DNA from: Lachnospiraceae bacterium
GTDB taxonomy: Bacteria; Bacillota; Clostridia; Lachnospirales; Lachnospiraceae
NCBI GenBank assembly: GCA_021771755.1
Contig: JAETOL010000002.1
Coordinates: 62,001-126,000 of the forward strand
Direction: 5' to 3'
DNA: 64,000 nt
This document shows positions 1-9,304 of this stretch, piece by piece. Positions within the stretch are counted from its first letter, which is position 1, and every line of letters starts with the position of its first letter. The notes under the pieces are model-generated. The model did no database searches and was not told the DNA's origin. It was given only the letters and a program-made list of their open reading frames with translations. Position numbers and translations under genes: made by a program.

Positions 1-338
1 GCAGTGCGAATGATATCATCCCACTGATCTTCGGCAAGAAAACGTCGGATCATGCCTTCCTGAAAAAGGATTTCCACACCATAGGCAGCATGATCCATAG
101 TGGCTGGCTCAAAGCTGTCAAATCGTTTCAGCTGCTCAAAACGGCCGATATCGTGGAGAAGAGCAATAATTTTTGCCAGTTCGATATCCTCCGGGCAGAG
201 CTTTTTTCTGAGGCTTATTTCTTCTGCCTGACGGACGACGCCATAAGTGTGGACGATTTTTAATTTAACTTTATCATTATTCTGATCGTAGTCTTTCAGA
301 TATTCCTGAAAAGCATGAGCGGCTTTTGTAAAATCCAT
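1..338 (-). CDS. HD-domain phosphohydrolase, partial (C-terminus outside window)
   Basis: Reverse-strand reading gives MDFTKAAHAFQEYLKDYDQNNDKVKLKIVHTYGVVRQAEEI...ELAKIIALLHDIGRFEQLKRFDSFEPATMDHAAYGVEILFQEGMIRRFLAE, including an HD motif; runs off the left edge. Confidence 0.8.
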   Translation of the reverse strand, partial: MDFTKAAHAFQEYLKDYDQNNDKVKLKIVHTYGVVRQAEEISLRKKLCPEDIELAKIIALLHDIGRFEQLKRFDSFEPATMDHAAYGVEILFQEGMIRRFLAEDQWDDIIRT

Positions 339-469
339 AATCTGGCTCCTTTTCTGTTTTTATATCTATATCTTATCATTTCCTGCATCAGAACACTACT
401 GTTAAAAATACGGTACTTGACTGGAAGCTTGGAAATGTGATATCATACGACCTGAATAAAATAAAAGAA

Positions 470-560
470 ACGATCCCTCTGCCACCGGGTAAGAGGAAAA
501 AGACGTCAGTTTTTTCGCCGTAGGTCTTAGAAAGCGAAAATGCTGGCGTTTTTATTTTTC
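470..560 (+). promoter_or_regulatory. Candidate riboswitch, possibly guanidine-IV (mepA motif), with terminator-like second hairpin
   Basis: Hairpin CCTCT-GCCACCGGGTA-AGAGG (476-496), then CGTCAG (504-509) pairing with CTGGCG (543-548) followed by TTTTTATTTTT; nested TTTTCGC/GCGAAAA stem; directly upstream of a MATE transporter. Confidence 0.6.
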
Positions 561-603
561 ACCGGAAAGACAGGGTGGATCGTCAGGAGATAAAGGAGGT
601 CTT

Positions 604-1926
604 ATGAAAAAAACATCATGTCTGGGAGAATTTATGAGGTATACCAGTCTTAATGTTCTGGGAATGATCGGTCTGTCCTGTTACATACTGGCAGATACTT
701 TTTTTATAGCCAGAGGACTGGGATCAGAAGGTCTGGCAGCTTTAAATATCGCCATTCCCGCCTATAGCTTTATGCATGGCTGCGGAATGATGCTGGGAAT
801 GGGCGGAGCCACAAAATATTCTATTTTCCGTGGACAGAAAATGGTGAAACAGGGAAATAGGATCTTTACCAACACGGTGTATCTGGTGGGTATCTTTGCC
901 CTGATCTTTGCTTTTCTGGGGCTTGTATTTTCCGGGAAGATCACTGCTCTCCTGGGAGCAGACAGGCAGATATTCAGAACAACAGAAATTTACCTTAAAA
1001 CCATTCTTCTGTTTGCGCCGGCTTTTATGGCAAATGATTTTCTATTGTGTTTTGTTCGTAACGATGGCAGCCCGGGACTTGCCATGACAGCCATGCTGAC
1101 CGGAAGTTTTTCAAATATTATTCTGGATTATATTTTTATTTTTCCCATGGGAATGGGAATGTTTGGAGCAGCTTTTGCCACAGGTCTGGCTCCGGTGATC
1201 AGTATTGGAGTGCTTTCCAGACACTGGATCACCCGAAAAAATAATTTTCATTTTCACCCGGAAAAACCGGATTTCCGGCTTACAGGAACTACATTTTCAC
1301 TGGGTATTCCATCTTTAATTTCAGAACTGGCGTCCGGGATCGTAATCATTGTTTTTAACTTTATCATCCTTGGGATCAGAGGAAATCTGGGAGTTGCCGC
1401 CTATGGAGTAGTAACGAATATTTCATTGGTAGTAACATCCATGTTTACGGGAATCGCTCAGGGAATGCAGCCGATCGCAAGCCGTTCTTATGGAAAAGGA
1501 GATACAGAAAGTACCAGACAGATCCTGCGCTATGCCATCGTTACCCTTCTTGGTACGGCTGTTGTGATCTATGGAATTGTCTTTTTCCTTGCATCTCCGA
1601 TCACGGCAGTGTTTAACAGTGAAAATGATCTTCAGCTTCAGAAGATTGCGGAGGAGGGGCTGAAACTGTATTTTCTGGCAGTGCCGTTTGTAGGATTTAA
1701 TATTGTGTCTGCCATGTTTTTTACTTCTACAGAACAGGCGCTTCCGGCACAGCTGATCTCTCTTCTCAGGGGACTGGTCGTGATCATCCCGACGGCGTTT
1801 ATCATGTCCGCAGTGCTTGAAATGCGGGGTGTATGGCTGTCTTATCCGGTGACAGAGGGTATCGTAGCTGTGTTCGCAGTGCTTGTGCTGATAAAAAGCA
1901 GAAAAAGATATGGGGCAGCAGATTAA
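604..1926 (+). CDS. MATE family efflux transporter
   Basis: 440 aa, about 12 TM, MATE-like N-terminus (ADTFFIARGLGSEGLAALNIAIPAYSF); RBS aaaggaggt. Confidence 0.9.
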   Translation: MKKTSCLGEFMRYTSLNVLGMIGLSCYILADTFFIARGLGSEGLAALNIAIPAYSFMHGCGMMLGMGGATKYSIFRGQKMVKQGNRIFTNTVYLVGIFALIFAFLGLVFSGKITALLGADRQIFRTTEIYLKTILLFAPAFMANDFLLCFVRNDGSPGLAMTAMLTGSFSNIILDYIFIFPMGMGMFGAAFATGLAPVISIGVLSRHWITRKNNFHFHPEKPDFRLTGTTFSLGIPSLISELASGIVIIVFNFIILGIRGNLGVAAYGVVTNISLVVTSMFTGIAQGMQPIASRSYGKGDTESTRQILRYAIVTLLGTAVVIYGIVFFLASPITAVFNSENDLQLQKIAEEGLKLYFLAVPFVGFNIVSAMFFTSTEQALPAQLISLLRGLVVIIPTAFIMSAVLEMRGVWLSYPVTEGIVAVFAVLVLIKSRKRYGAAD

Positions 1927-1931
1927 AAGAT

Positions 1932-2147
1932 TCAGGGACTCTCGTCCGGAGCATATTCCAGAATATCTCCGGGCTGACAGTCAAGCTCTCTGCAGATGGC
2001 ATTAAGGGTAGAAAAGCGGATTGCACGCACCTTTCCTGTTTTCAGGTTGGAAAGATTCACATTGGAGATGCCAACCCTTTCTGCCAGCTCATTCAGAGAA
2101 ATTTTCCGGTCTGCCATAACCCGGTCAAGTCTTAAAATAATTGCCAT
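1932..2147 (-). CDS. Small XRE/Cro-CI family HTH regulator (YozG-like)
   Basis: 71 aa; KISLNELAERVGISNVNLSNLKTGKVRAIRFSTLNAICRELDCQPGDILEY. Confidence 0.85.
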   Translation of the reverse strand: MAIILRLDRVMADRKISLNELAERVGISNVNLSNLKTGKVRAIRFSTLNAICRELDCQPGDILEYAPDESP

Positions 2148-2159
2148 TTCTATGTCTCC

Positions 2160-2600
2160 TCATATAGTCATATCAGCTCCATCCTGAAGCCCAATACCGT
2201 ATTGAAAAATCTCCGAAAGAATCAGGGAAATTTTACGAAGGTCTTTTTCTGTTTCACGGATAAAAGGTGAGTGCCCATTCAGAGTTCTGTCTAAAATGCG
2301 TTTTACGAAAAATAAAACAAATATAAAAGGTAAAAGAATCAATATGCTTTTCAGAATTCCCAGGATCAGGTATCCGTTCAGAGGATTTATGATCTGTCCA
2401 AATTGATCAGAGGGCAAAGTAAATTCTGTGTACCAGATATCAGACCAGGTAAAAAAGCGATGGCAGTTGTCTGCGTATTCATAACGGAAAGGAAGGATCC
2501 CTGCTTTTGCAAGAAGCGGAGCAGCCGTTAAGTAAACGATTCCCAGAATGGAAATAAGCAGAATACATTTCAGAAAGGAAGCAGTATGCCGGCAGGCAGT
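2160..2600 (-). pseudogene. DUF2975-like membrane protein, apparently missing its start and an internal TM segment
   Basis: Typical DUF2975/XRE pairing and C-terminal 'LQDGADMTI'; no plausible start before it runs into the divergent S66 peptidase ORF (2603); only part of the expected TM core is present. Confidence 0.5.
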
Positions 2601-2602
2601 TA

Positions 2603-3601
2603 ATGAAGGCAAATAAAACAAGTGGAAAAATAACAATAGGAGTGTTTTCGTCTTCCTCCCCTGTTTCCGCAACAGTTCCGGTGAGGTATGAACGTGGAAT
2701 TGCATACCTGAAATCAAGAGGATATGAAATTGTAAATGGGAGTTTGTACAGAAAACAGGATTCTTACAGATCAGGAACTATTCAGGAGTGGGCGCAGGAA
2801 TTTAATCAGCTTTTATATAACGAAAAGGTTCAGATTTTGATGGCTTCTATCGGAGGGAACAACACAAATTCCATTCTTCCGTATATTGATTATGAATATC
2901 TGAAAAAACATCCGAAAATCATTATAGGATATTCTGATACTACGGCTTTGTTTCTTGCTGTTTATGTAAAAACAGGTCTGGTAACATTCTATGGACCTGC
3001 GGCAGCCTCTTCCTTCGGGGAATTACCGCCTTTTGTAGATTGGACATTTAAGTATTTTGAATCCATGATAAAGAGTGAGATAATCTGTCCTTATGATTAT
3101 CAGATGCCGGAGTTCTGGACGGACGAAGTGATTAAATGGGATGAACAGAACCGTTCAAAAGAACAGTACAAAAATGACTGGATATGCGTAAAACCAGGAG
3201 TATGCCAGGGAAGACTGATCGGTGGAAATTTGAATACCATGGAGGGATTTTTTGGTACAGAATATATGCCTGAGATAAAAAAAGGGGATATTTTATTTAT
3301 AGAAGATTCCCTGAAAGATGCCTGTACCATTGAGCGGTCTTTCTCATTGCTGAAGCTTGCAGGAGTATTAGACAGGGTAAGCGGGATTATTCTGGGAAAA
3401 CATGAAAAATTTGATGATAATGGAACAGGAAGAAAACCGTATGAGATTCTGCAGGAGGTGCTGGGCGAAACAGAAATTCCGATTCTGGCAGAATTTGACT
3501 GCTGTCATACCCACCCTATGTTTACCTTGCCTATTGGCTGTCAGGTAAAGCTGGATGCAGAGAAGAAAAGAGTTTCCCTGTTGGAAAGTCCTCTGGAGTG
3601 A
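2603..3601 (+). CDS. S66 family LD-carboxypeptidase / MccF-like peptidase
   Basis: 332 aa; GVFSSSSPVSAT..., IGGNNTNSILPYIDYEYL, IIIGYSDTTALFLAVY, GRLIGGNLNTMEGFFGTEYMP. Confidence 0.85.
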   Translation: MKANKTSGKITIGVFSSSSPVSATVPVRYERGIAYLKSRGYEIVNGSLYRKQDSYRSGTIQEWAQEFNQLLYNEKVQILMASIGGNNTNSILPYIDYEYLKKHPKIIIGYSDTTALFLAVYVKTGLVTFYGPAAASSFGELPPFVDWTFKYFESMIKSEIICPYDYQMPEFWTDEVIKWDEQNRSKEQYKNDWICVKPGVCQGRLIGGNLNTMEGFFGTEYMPEIKKGDILFIEDSLKDACTIERSFSLLKLAGVLDRVSGIILGKHEKFDDNGTGRKPYEILQEVLGETEIPILAEFDCCHTHPMFTLPIGCQVKLDAEKKRVSLLESPLE

Positions 3602-3854
3602 ATAGTAATTTTGATTAAATATAGAAAACGTTAAAATATAAGGTGCTGGGTGAAACAGAATGAAAACAGGATAAAAATATTACATTATAACAATAAGCAA
3701 AACTTTATGGTTATTTAATTGTTTTGCACAGCACATTATGTTACCATAAAGTCAGCACTTTTTATGTTGCCATTTACTTAAGATAAACTTCCATAAACAA
3801 AATCCCGATCGAAAGAATGGAAGCAGCTGAAAATCTTAGCAGGTGGTGATAAAA

Positions 3855-4841
3855 TTGGGTAAAAAAGATACGATTACAAAAGATTATATGAACGATCCAA
3901 GGATTTTTGCAGATGCATTTAATTATTTCATCTATCACGGAAAGCAGGTAATCTCTCCAGAAGATCTCTATCCATTGGATACTGCGGAGATTGCCCTTCC
4001 TTATGGAGTAGATGGTAAGATACATCCGGTTCAGAGATTTCGTGATAACTTCAAGTATATGGCAGCCATGCAGGATAAGGATACTGCGTATCTCCTTCTG
4101 GGAGTGGAGGATCAGTCTGAGATCCATTATGCCATGCCGGTAAAAAATATGCTCTATGATTCTATGGAGTATGCCTCCCAGGTAGATAAAATTTCCCGGG
4201 AGCACAGGCGGCATATGAATGCAGGAAAAAATCATGGGAAGAATTTTTTACAAAAGATAAGTTCCGGGGAATTTCTTTCAGGTTTTTATAAAGAAGACAG
4301 GTTGATTCCTGTTATTACCCTGGTATTGTATTTTGGACCGGATAAATGGGATGGTCCGGTAGGAATCCATGATATGATGGATATCAGGGAACCTGCGCTT
4401 CTCCCTTACATCCCGGATTACAGAATCAACCTTATTTCTCCGCACAGTATTACCGATACAGAAATGGAGCACTTCCACTCCAGTCTCAGGGAGGTACTGC
4501 TGTTTATCAAATATTCAAAAGATAAAGAACGGCTTCAGAAGCTTATTTCCACAGATCCACGATTTTTGTCTGTAGAGCAGAAAGCCAGTCAGGTGATAAA
4601 GGTTATAACAGGCAGCGAGTTTGCGATTAATGAAAAAGAGGAGGAGATCAATATGTGTAAAGCGTTGGAAGATCTGAAAGAGGAAGGTCGTGAGGAAGGC
4701 CGTAAAGAGGGGCGTGAATCCGCAGAAAGAAAAATTGTACGGAAGCTTTTGGCAAAGAAACAATTTACCTATGAAGAAATCTCTGACATGACGGACGTCT
4801 CTGTAGACGAGATTCAAAAGATAGAAAGACATAAACCATAA
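3855..4841 (+). CDS. Rpn family recombination-promoting nuclease / putative transposase (PD-(D/E)XK)
   Basis: MNDPRIFADAFNYFIYHGKQVISPEDLYPLDT...; C-terminal EEGREEGRKEGRE coil; start could be 3843, 3846 or 3855. Confidence 0.75.
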   Translation: MGKKDTITKDYMNDPRIFADAFNYFIYHGKQVISPEDLYPLDTAEIALPYGVDGKIHPVQRFRDNFKYMAAMQDKDTAYLLLGVEDQSEIHYAMPVKNMLYDSMEYASQVDKISREHRRHMNAGKNHGKNFLQKISSGEFLSGFYKEDRLIPVITLVLYFGPDKWDGPVGIHDMMDIREPALLPYIPDYRINLISPHSITDTEMEHFHSSLREVLLFIKYSKDKERLQKLISTDPRFLSVEQKASQVIKVITGSEFAINEKEEEINMCKALEDLKEEGREEGRKEGRESAERKIVRKLLAKKQFTYEEISDMTDVSVDEIQKIERHKP

Positions 4842-4884
4842 ATCTGTTTCATAAGGTATCATAAACAGAAATACGGGAGAAAAA

Positions 4885-5412
4885 ATGAAGTTTCTTTCCT
4901 ATATTTCACAGTTTATGATACCTTTTCTTTTGCTTTACGTGATAGGCTATGGGATTTTGGTAAAAAGAGATATATACAGTGACTTCCTGGAGGGGGCAAA
5001 AGAAGGCTTAAAGACGGTAGGAGGACTTGTTCCGGTCCTTGTAGGATTAATGACAGCAGTGGGAGTTCTAAGAGCGTCGGGTTTTCTGGATTTTCTGGGA
5101 AAGTTACTTGGAAAGATAACAACTGCGGCGGGAATCCCGCCGCAGATTGTTCCTCTTGGACTTGTAAGACTATTTTCTTCCAGCGCGGCAACAGGGCTGC
5201 TTCTGGATATATTCAAAGAATCCGGAGCCGATTCTCCGGTGGGGTTAATGGCAGGGATAATGCTCAGCGCCACAGAAAGCGTGTTTTACTGTATGAGTGT
5301 TTATTTTGGCTCTGTGGGAATACAAAAAACAAGATATACCCTTGCAGGTGCGCTGCTTGCCTCAACCGCAGGGGTAATTGCGTCAGTATGGATTGTTACC
5401 TGCCTGATGTGA
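4885..5412 (+). CDS. spmB: Spore maturation protein B / nucleoside-recognition domain protein
   Basis: 175 aa; GLKTVGGLVPVLVGLMTAVGVLRASG, FSSSAATGLLLDIFKESGADSPVGLMAGIMLSATESVFYCMSVYFG. Confidence 0.85.
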   Translation: MKFLSYISQFMIPFLLLYVIGYGILVKRDIYSDFLEGAKEGLKTVGGLVPVLVGLMTAVGVLRASGFLDFLGKLLGKITTAAGIPPQIVPLGLVRLFSSSAATGLLLDIFKESGADSPVGLMAGIMLSATESVFYCMSVYFGSVGIQKTRYTLAGALLASTAGVIASVWIVTCLM

Positions 5413-5415
5413 AAA

Positions 5416-6156
5416 TCATACCAGGTGTTTGTTTTTTTCTATGGTTTCCAGAATGATCTTCTGTGTATATTCCCCAAGATGTCTCTGGTCGTTTTTGCCC
5501 AGTTCTTTTACATAAACAGGTTTACAGTATTCCACTATTACATGACAGGGTTTGATCTTTGGAAAATGTGCCTCAAAGATTTCTGCGGTATGATTCATGG
5601 CAATGGGAATAATGGGACAGCCGGATTTGCTGGCAATCTTAAAGCTTCCTTCGTGGAAGGGAAGAAGTTCTGTCTCATCCTGTGCCTTGTTTCTGGTTCC
5701 TTCCGGAAAGATGCAGATGGAAATTCCGGATTTGATTTTGTCAATGGCAGTCAGGATGGTCTTCAATCCCTGTTTGATGTCCTTACGGTCAAGGAACAGA
5801 CAGTGGAGATACTTCATCCAGTTGGACAGAAGCGGGATCTTTTCCATTTCTTTTTTTGCGATATAACCGGTACGGATAGGGCAGCGGCTGTAGGTCAGAA
5901 GGATGTCAAAATAGCTTCTGTGATTTCCGATGTAAAGAACCGGAGTGTCTTTTGGAACATTTTCTTCTCCAATGACTGTGACCCTGGTTCCGGCAACCCA
6001 CAGGATAAATTTGAAGGCTCCCTGGACTATCCGGAGTGAACTGATGTCTTTTGTCATGGGAGAAAATTTTCCGATGATCCATTCGATAATAAGAACCGGA
6101 ATGGAAAGGATCAGAAAGCCAATCACTATGATGGCGACAAGTATAAAACGGATCAT
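5416..6156 (-). CDS. plsC: 1-acyl-sn-glycerol-3-phosphate acyltransferase (PlsC family)
   Basis: IGNHRSYFDILL (HX4D-like) and FPEGTRNK motifs. Confidence 0.85.
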   Translation of the reverse strand: MIRFILVAIIVIGFLILSIPVLIIEWIIGKFSPMTKDISSLRIVQGAFKFILWVAGTRVTVIGEENVPKDTPVLYIGNHRSYFDILLTYSRCPIRTGYIAKKEMEKIPLLSNWMKYLHCLFLDRKDIKQGLKTILTAIDKIKSGISICIFPEGTRNKAQDETELLPFHEGSFKIASKSGCPIIPIAMNHTAEIFEAHFPKIKPCHVIVEYCKPVYVKELGKNDQRHLGEYTQKIILETIEKNKHLV

Positions 6157-6315
6157 GCTTTTACCTCTTTCGTATTCTATAGTATTCTGCTTATTTGTTA
6201 ATCTAAACAGGAATCATTATTTCATTCATATTATACAAATGAAATGAAATTCTTGCAATAAATCTTTTCCTTCTTACATAGAATACTTATTAAGGGACGG
6301 ACAGGAGGCAGAGCG

Positions 6316-6720
6316 ATGAAAAAAATATTCTCCCTGCTTTTTATTATAGCAGCAGCCCTAATGCTGGGAGGATGCCGTCTGGTAAGGATTGAAGAGGAGG
6401 AAAGGAAGCCAGTTGCCTATACGGTAGTCAAAACAGGAGAGCTTCCGGAAGAGGCTGAGACTCTTGTGGAAGAAAAAAAGGCAGAGGAGTTTCAGATGAC
6501 TTACCAAAGTGGTGAGGATCTTTATCTGATCCGCGGTTATGGAAAGCAGATGAGCGGCGGTTACAGTATCCAGGTAAAGGAACTGTCAGAATCTTCTACG
6601 GCGGTATTTTTTGAAACCAGGCTAATAGGACCTGCCCCGGAAAAGCAGAGTGGGGAGCCGTCTTATCCGTATATAGCTGTAAAAATAGAGTATCGGAAAA
6701 ATCCGGTACAGTTTCGATAA
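6316..6720 (+). CDS. Lipoprotein with PrcB-like C-terminal domain
   Basis: Lipobox LMLGGC; GEDLYLIRGYGKQMSGGYSIQVKELSES. Confidence 0.65.
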   Translation: MKKIFSLLFIIAAALMLGGCRLVRIEEEERKPVAYTVVKTGELPEEAETLVEEKKAEEFQMTYQSGEDLYLIRGYGKQMSGGYSIQVKELSESSTAVFFETRLIGPAPEKQSGEPSYPYIAVKIEYRKNPVQFR

Positions 6721-6736
6721 TGACAGGGGGAGAAAA

Positions 6737-8293
6737 ATGGAATTAAAAAAAGAAGATATCCAGATGCTCAAAGTAAAAAGTCATGCAGTCAGTCAGGTTA
6801 CTTTTGACGAAGACTATAATGTTCCGGATGTAAAACCGGATATTGGGCGTATGATCCAGAATAAGGGAGAAGTCACCGTAGAGGAGGTACGCCTTAGTGA
6901 TGGTCACGCCTTTTTAAAGGGAATGCTTACGGTGGACCTTCTTTACGTAGGAGAGGAAGAAGGCAGGATCTGCAGTCTGACTGCGAGACTGCCTGTAGAG
7001 GAGACGATGAATCTGGAAGGGATTGCCGGAGGGGACAAAATGTGCCTGAAATGGGAGATTGAGGATCTGAGTCTCCATCTGATTCATTCCAGAAAAATGA
7101 ATATCAAGGCAGTCGTGACATTTTCGGCTTCGGTAGATGAACTGACGGGAATCCGACTTCCTGTAGCGGCAGATGACGAGTCTGTTTCCGTAAAGAAAAA
7201 GAAAATGCGGCTTATGAGTCTTGCCGTACATAAAAAAGATATCCTTCGAAAAAAAGAGGAGATCACGCTTGCATCCAATAAGCCAAATGTGGCAGAGATT
7301 ATCTGGTATACAGCCGAGGTAAGAGGGCTGGATCTCAGGCCGGAGGAGGATAAAATAAGAGCCAAGGGAGAACTTTTTGTTTTTGTGCTCTATGAAGGAG
7401 ACGATGAAGGAAGCACGCTTCAGTGGCTGGAATATTCGGTTCCTTTTTCGGGAGAAGTGGAATGTGAAGGGTGTACTTCTGATATGATTCCTAATATGGA
7501 AGCTTCTGTAGTAAGCCGTTCGATAGAGGTAAAGCCTGATGCAGATGGGGAGGAAAGACAGATTCTTGCAGATGTAGTTCTGGAAATCGATATGAAGCTT
7601 TATCGTGAGGAAGAATATGAAGTGATCCTTGATGTCTATTCTCCTGCCAGACAGTGTATACCAGAGGGAAAACCTCAGATCCTGGAAAGGCTGCTGGTAA
7701 GGAATTTTTCAAAATGCAGGCTTGCGGACAGGATTGAAATGAAGGAGAATCAGGGTAAAATCCTTCAGATCTGTCATAGCCAGGGAAGGGTAAAAGTAGA
7801 CAAAACAAGAATCGTAGAAGATGGGGTACAGGTAGATGGAATCGTATATCTGAAGATTCTTTATATTCTGGGGAATGACGATATGCCTTTTTACTCTGTG
7901 GACACCATGCTTCCTTTTTCTCACGTAACTGAGGCAAGGGGAATTCAGGAGGACAGCACCTATTATCTTCATGCGGATCTGGAACAACTTTTTACCTCTA
8001 TGTCTGACAGCAGCGAGATCGAGATTAAGGCAACGGTAAGTCTGAATCTTCTCGTGGTTGCGCCCCAGGAAGAACAGATTATTGAAAAAGTAGAAGAGAA
8101 ACCTCTTGATATGGAAAAAATCCGACAGCTTCCGGGAATTACGGTTTATGTGGTAAAACCCGAAGATACCCTGTGGGATATAGCAAAAAAATTTTATACT
8201 ACGACCGAAGAAATATGTACGATGAATGAACTGGAAAATAGAGAAATCACTTCGGGACAGCCGCTTCTTCTGGTAAAAAAAGTAGATGAATGA
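6737..8293 (+). CDS. SPOCS/DUF3794 repeats plus C-terminal LysM; SipL-like spore coat morphogenesis protein
   Basis: 518 aa with repeated DUF3794-type segments and terminal LysM (VYVVKPEDTLWDIAKKFYTTTEEICTMNELEN). Confidence 0.8.
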   Translation: MELKKEDIQMLKVKSHAVSQVTFDEDYNVPDVKPDIGRMIQNKGEVTVEEVRLSDGHAFLKGMLTVDLLYVGEEEGRICSLTARLPVEETMNLEGIAGGDKMCLKWEIEDLSLHLIHSRKMNIKAVVTFSASVDELTGIRLPVAADDESVSVKKKKMRLMSLAVHKKDILRKKEEITLASNKPNVAEIIWYTAEVRGLDLRPEEDKIRAKGELFVFVLYEGDDEGSTLQWLEYSVPFSGEVECEGCTSDMIPNMEASVVSRSIEVKPDADGEERQILADVVLEIDMKLYREEEYEVILDVYSPARQCIPEGKPQILERLLVRNFSKCRLADRIEMKENQGKILQICHSQGRVKVDKTRIVEDGVQVDGIVYLKILYILGNDDMPFYSVDTMLPFSHVTEARGIQEDSTYYLHADLEQLFTSMSDSSEIEIKATVSLNLLVVAPQEEQIIEKVEEKPLDMEKIRQLPGITVYVVKPEDTLWDIAKKFYTTTEEICTMNELENREITSGQPLLLVKKVDE

Positions 8294-8392
8294 CTATTGA
8301 AATTCCTGTGAAAATCATATAAAATATTCATACAGAATTGTATACAAAGTACAGAAAACACAGAAAATCACGAAAGAATAGAGGGATGGCTT

Positions 8393-9262
8393 ATGCGCTT
8401 GAGAGCAATGGCAAAGATAAATCTTGGCCTTGATGTGATCCGAAAAAGAGACGATGGATACCATGAGGTTCGTATGATCATGCAGACAATCAAGATGTAT
8501 GATGTTTTGGATATCAGGAAAAAAAAGACGCAGGGAATATCTCTTTCTACTAACCTGCCATATGTGCCTTCTGATGAGAAAAATCTGGTTTATAAAGCGG
8601 CGAAGCTTCTTATGGATGAATTTGATATAAAAGAAGGAATTTCCATGAGACTCTTCAAATTTGTTCCGGTTGCTGCGGGAATGGCTGGAGGAAGTTCAGA
8701 TGCGGCGGCGGCTTTTGTGGGAGTTAATCGACTGTTCCGGCTGGGACTCAGTCAGGAAGAACTGATGGAAAGAGCCGTTCAGATTGGTGCAGACGTGCCG
8801 TACTGCATTATGAGAGGGACTGCTCTGGCAGAGGGAATCGGAGAAAAGCTGACACCGCTTCCTGCCATGCCGGAAGGATATGTGCTGATTGGAAAACCGG
8901 GAATCAATGTTTCTACAAAGACTGCGTATGAGAATCTGAATCTGGCTGCGATCGAACAGCACCCGGACATTGATGGAATGATTTGGGATATCCGAAACAA
9001 AGACCTTTATTCTATGACTGAAAAAATGGTCAATGTATTCGAACCAGGCCTTATGAAGAAATATCCGGTCATTCAGGAGATCAGAGATTTCATGGAAGAA
9101 AAAGGCGCTCTCAAGGCTATGATGAGCGGAAGTGGTCCTACCGTATTCGGTATTTTTGACAGCAAAGAAAAAATGAATGCAGCAGCTTCAGCTCTTAAGA
9201 AAACCGGTCTGGCAAAGACGGTTTTTGCTGCCGGGATATATAATCGGCCTGAGGAGCAGTGA
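8393..9262 (+). CDS. ispE: 4-diphosphocytidyl-2-C-methyl-D-erythritol kinase
   Basis: MRLRAMAKINLGLDVIRKRDDGYHEV; PVAAGMAGGSSDAAAAF; MSGSGPTVFGIF. Confidence 0.95.
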   Translation: MRLRAMAKINLGLDVIRKRDDGYHEVRMIMQTIKMYDVLDIRKKKTQGISLSTNLPYVPSDEKNLVYKAAKLLMDEFDIKEGISMRLFKFVPVAAGMAGGSSDAAAAFVGVNRLFRLGLSQEELMERAVQIGADVPYCIMRGTALAEGIGEKLTPLPAMPEGYVLIGKPGINVSTKTAYENLNLAAIEQHPDIDGMIWDIRNKDLYSMTEKMVNVFEPGLMKKYPVIQEIRDFMEEKGALKAMMSGSGPTVFGIFDSKEKMNAAASALKKTGLAKTVFAAGIYNRPEEQ

Positions 9263-9304
9263 TGACGGGAATGAAAAACAGATAAAAAAGAGGAGACACA
9301 AGAG

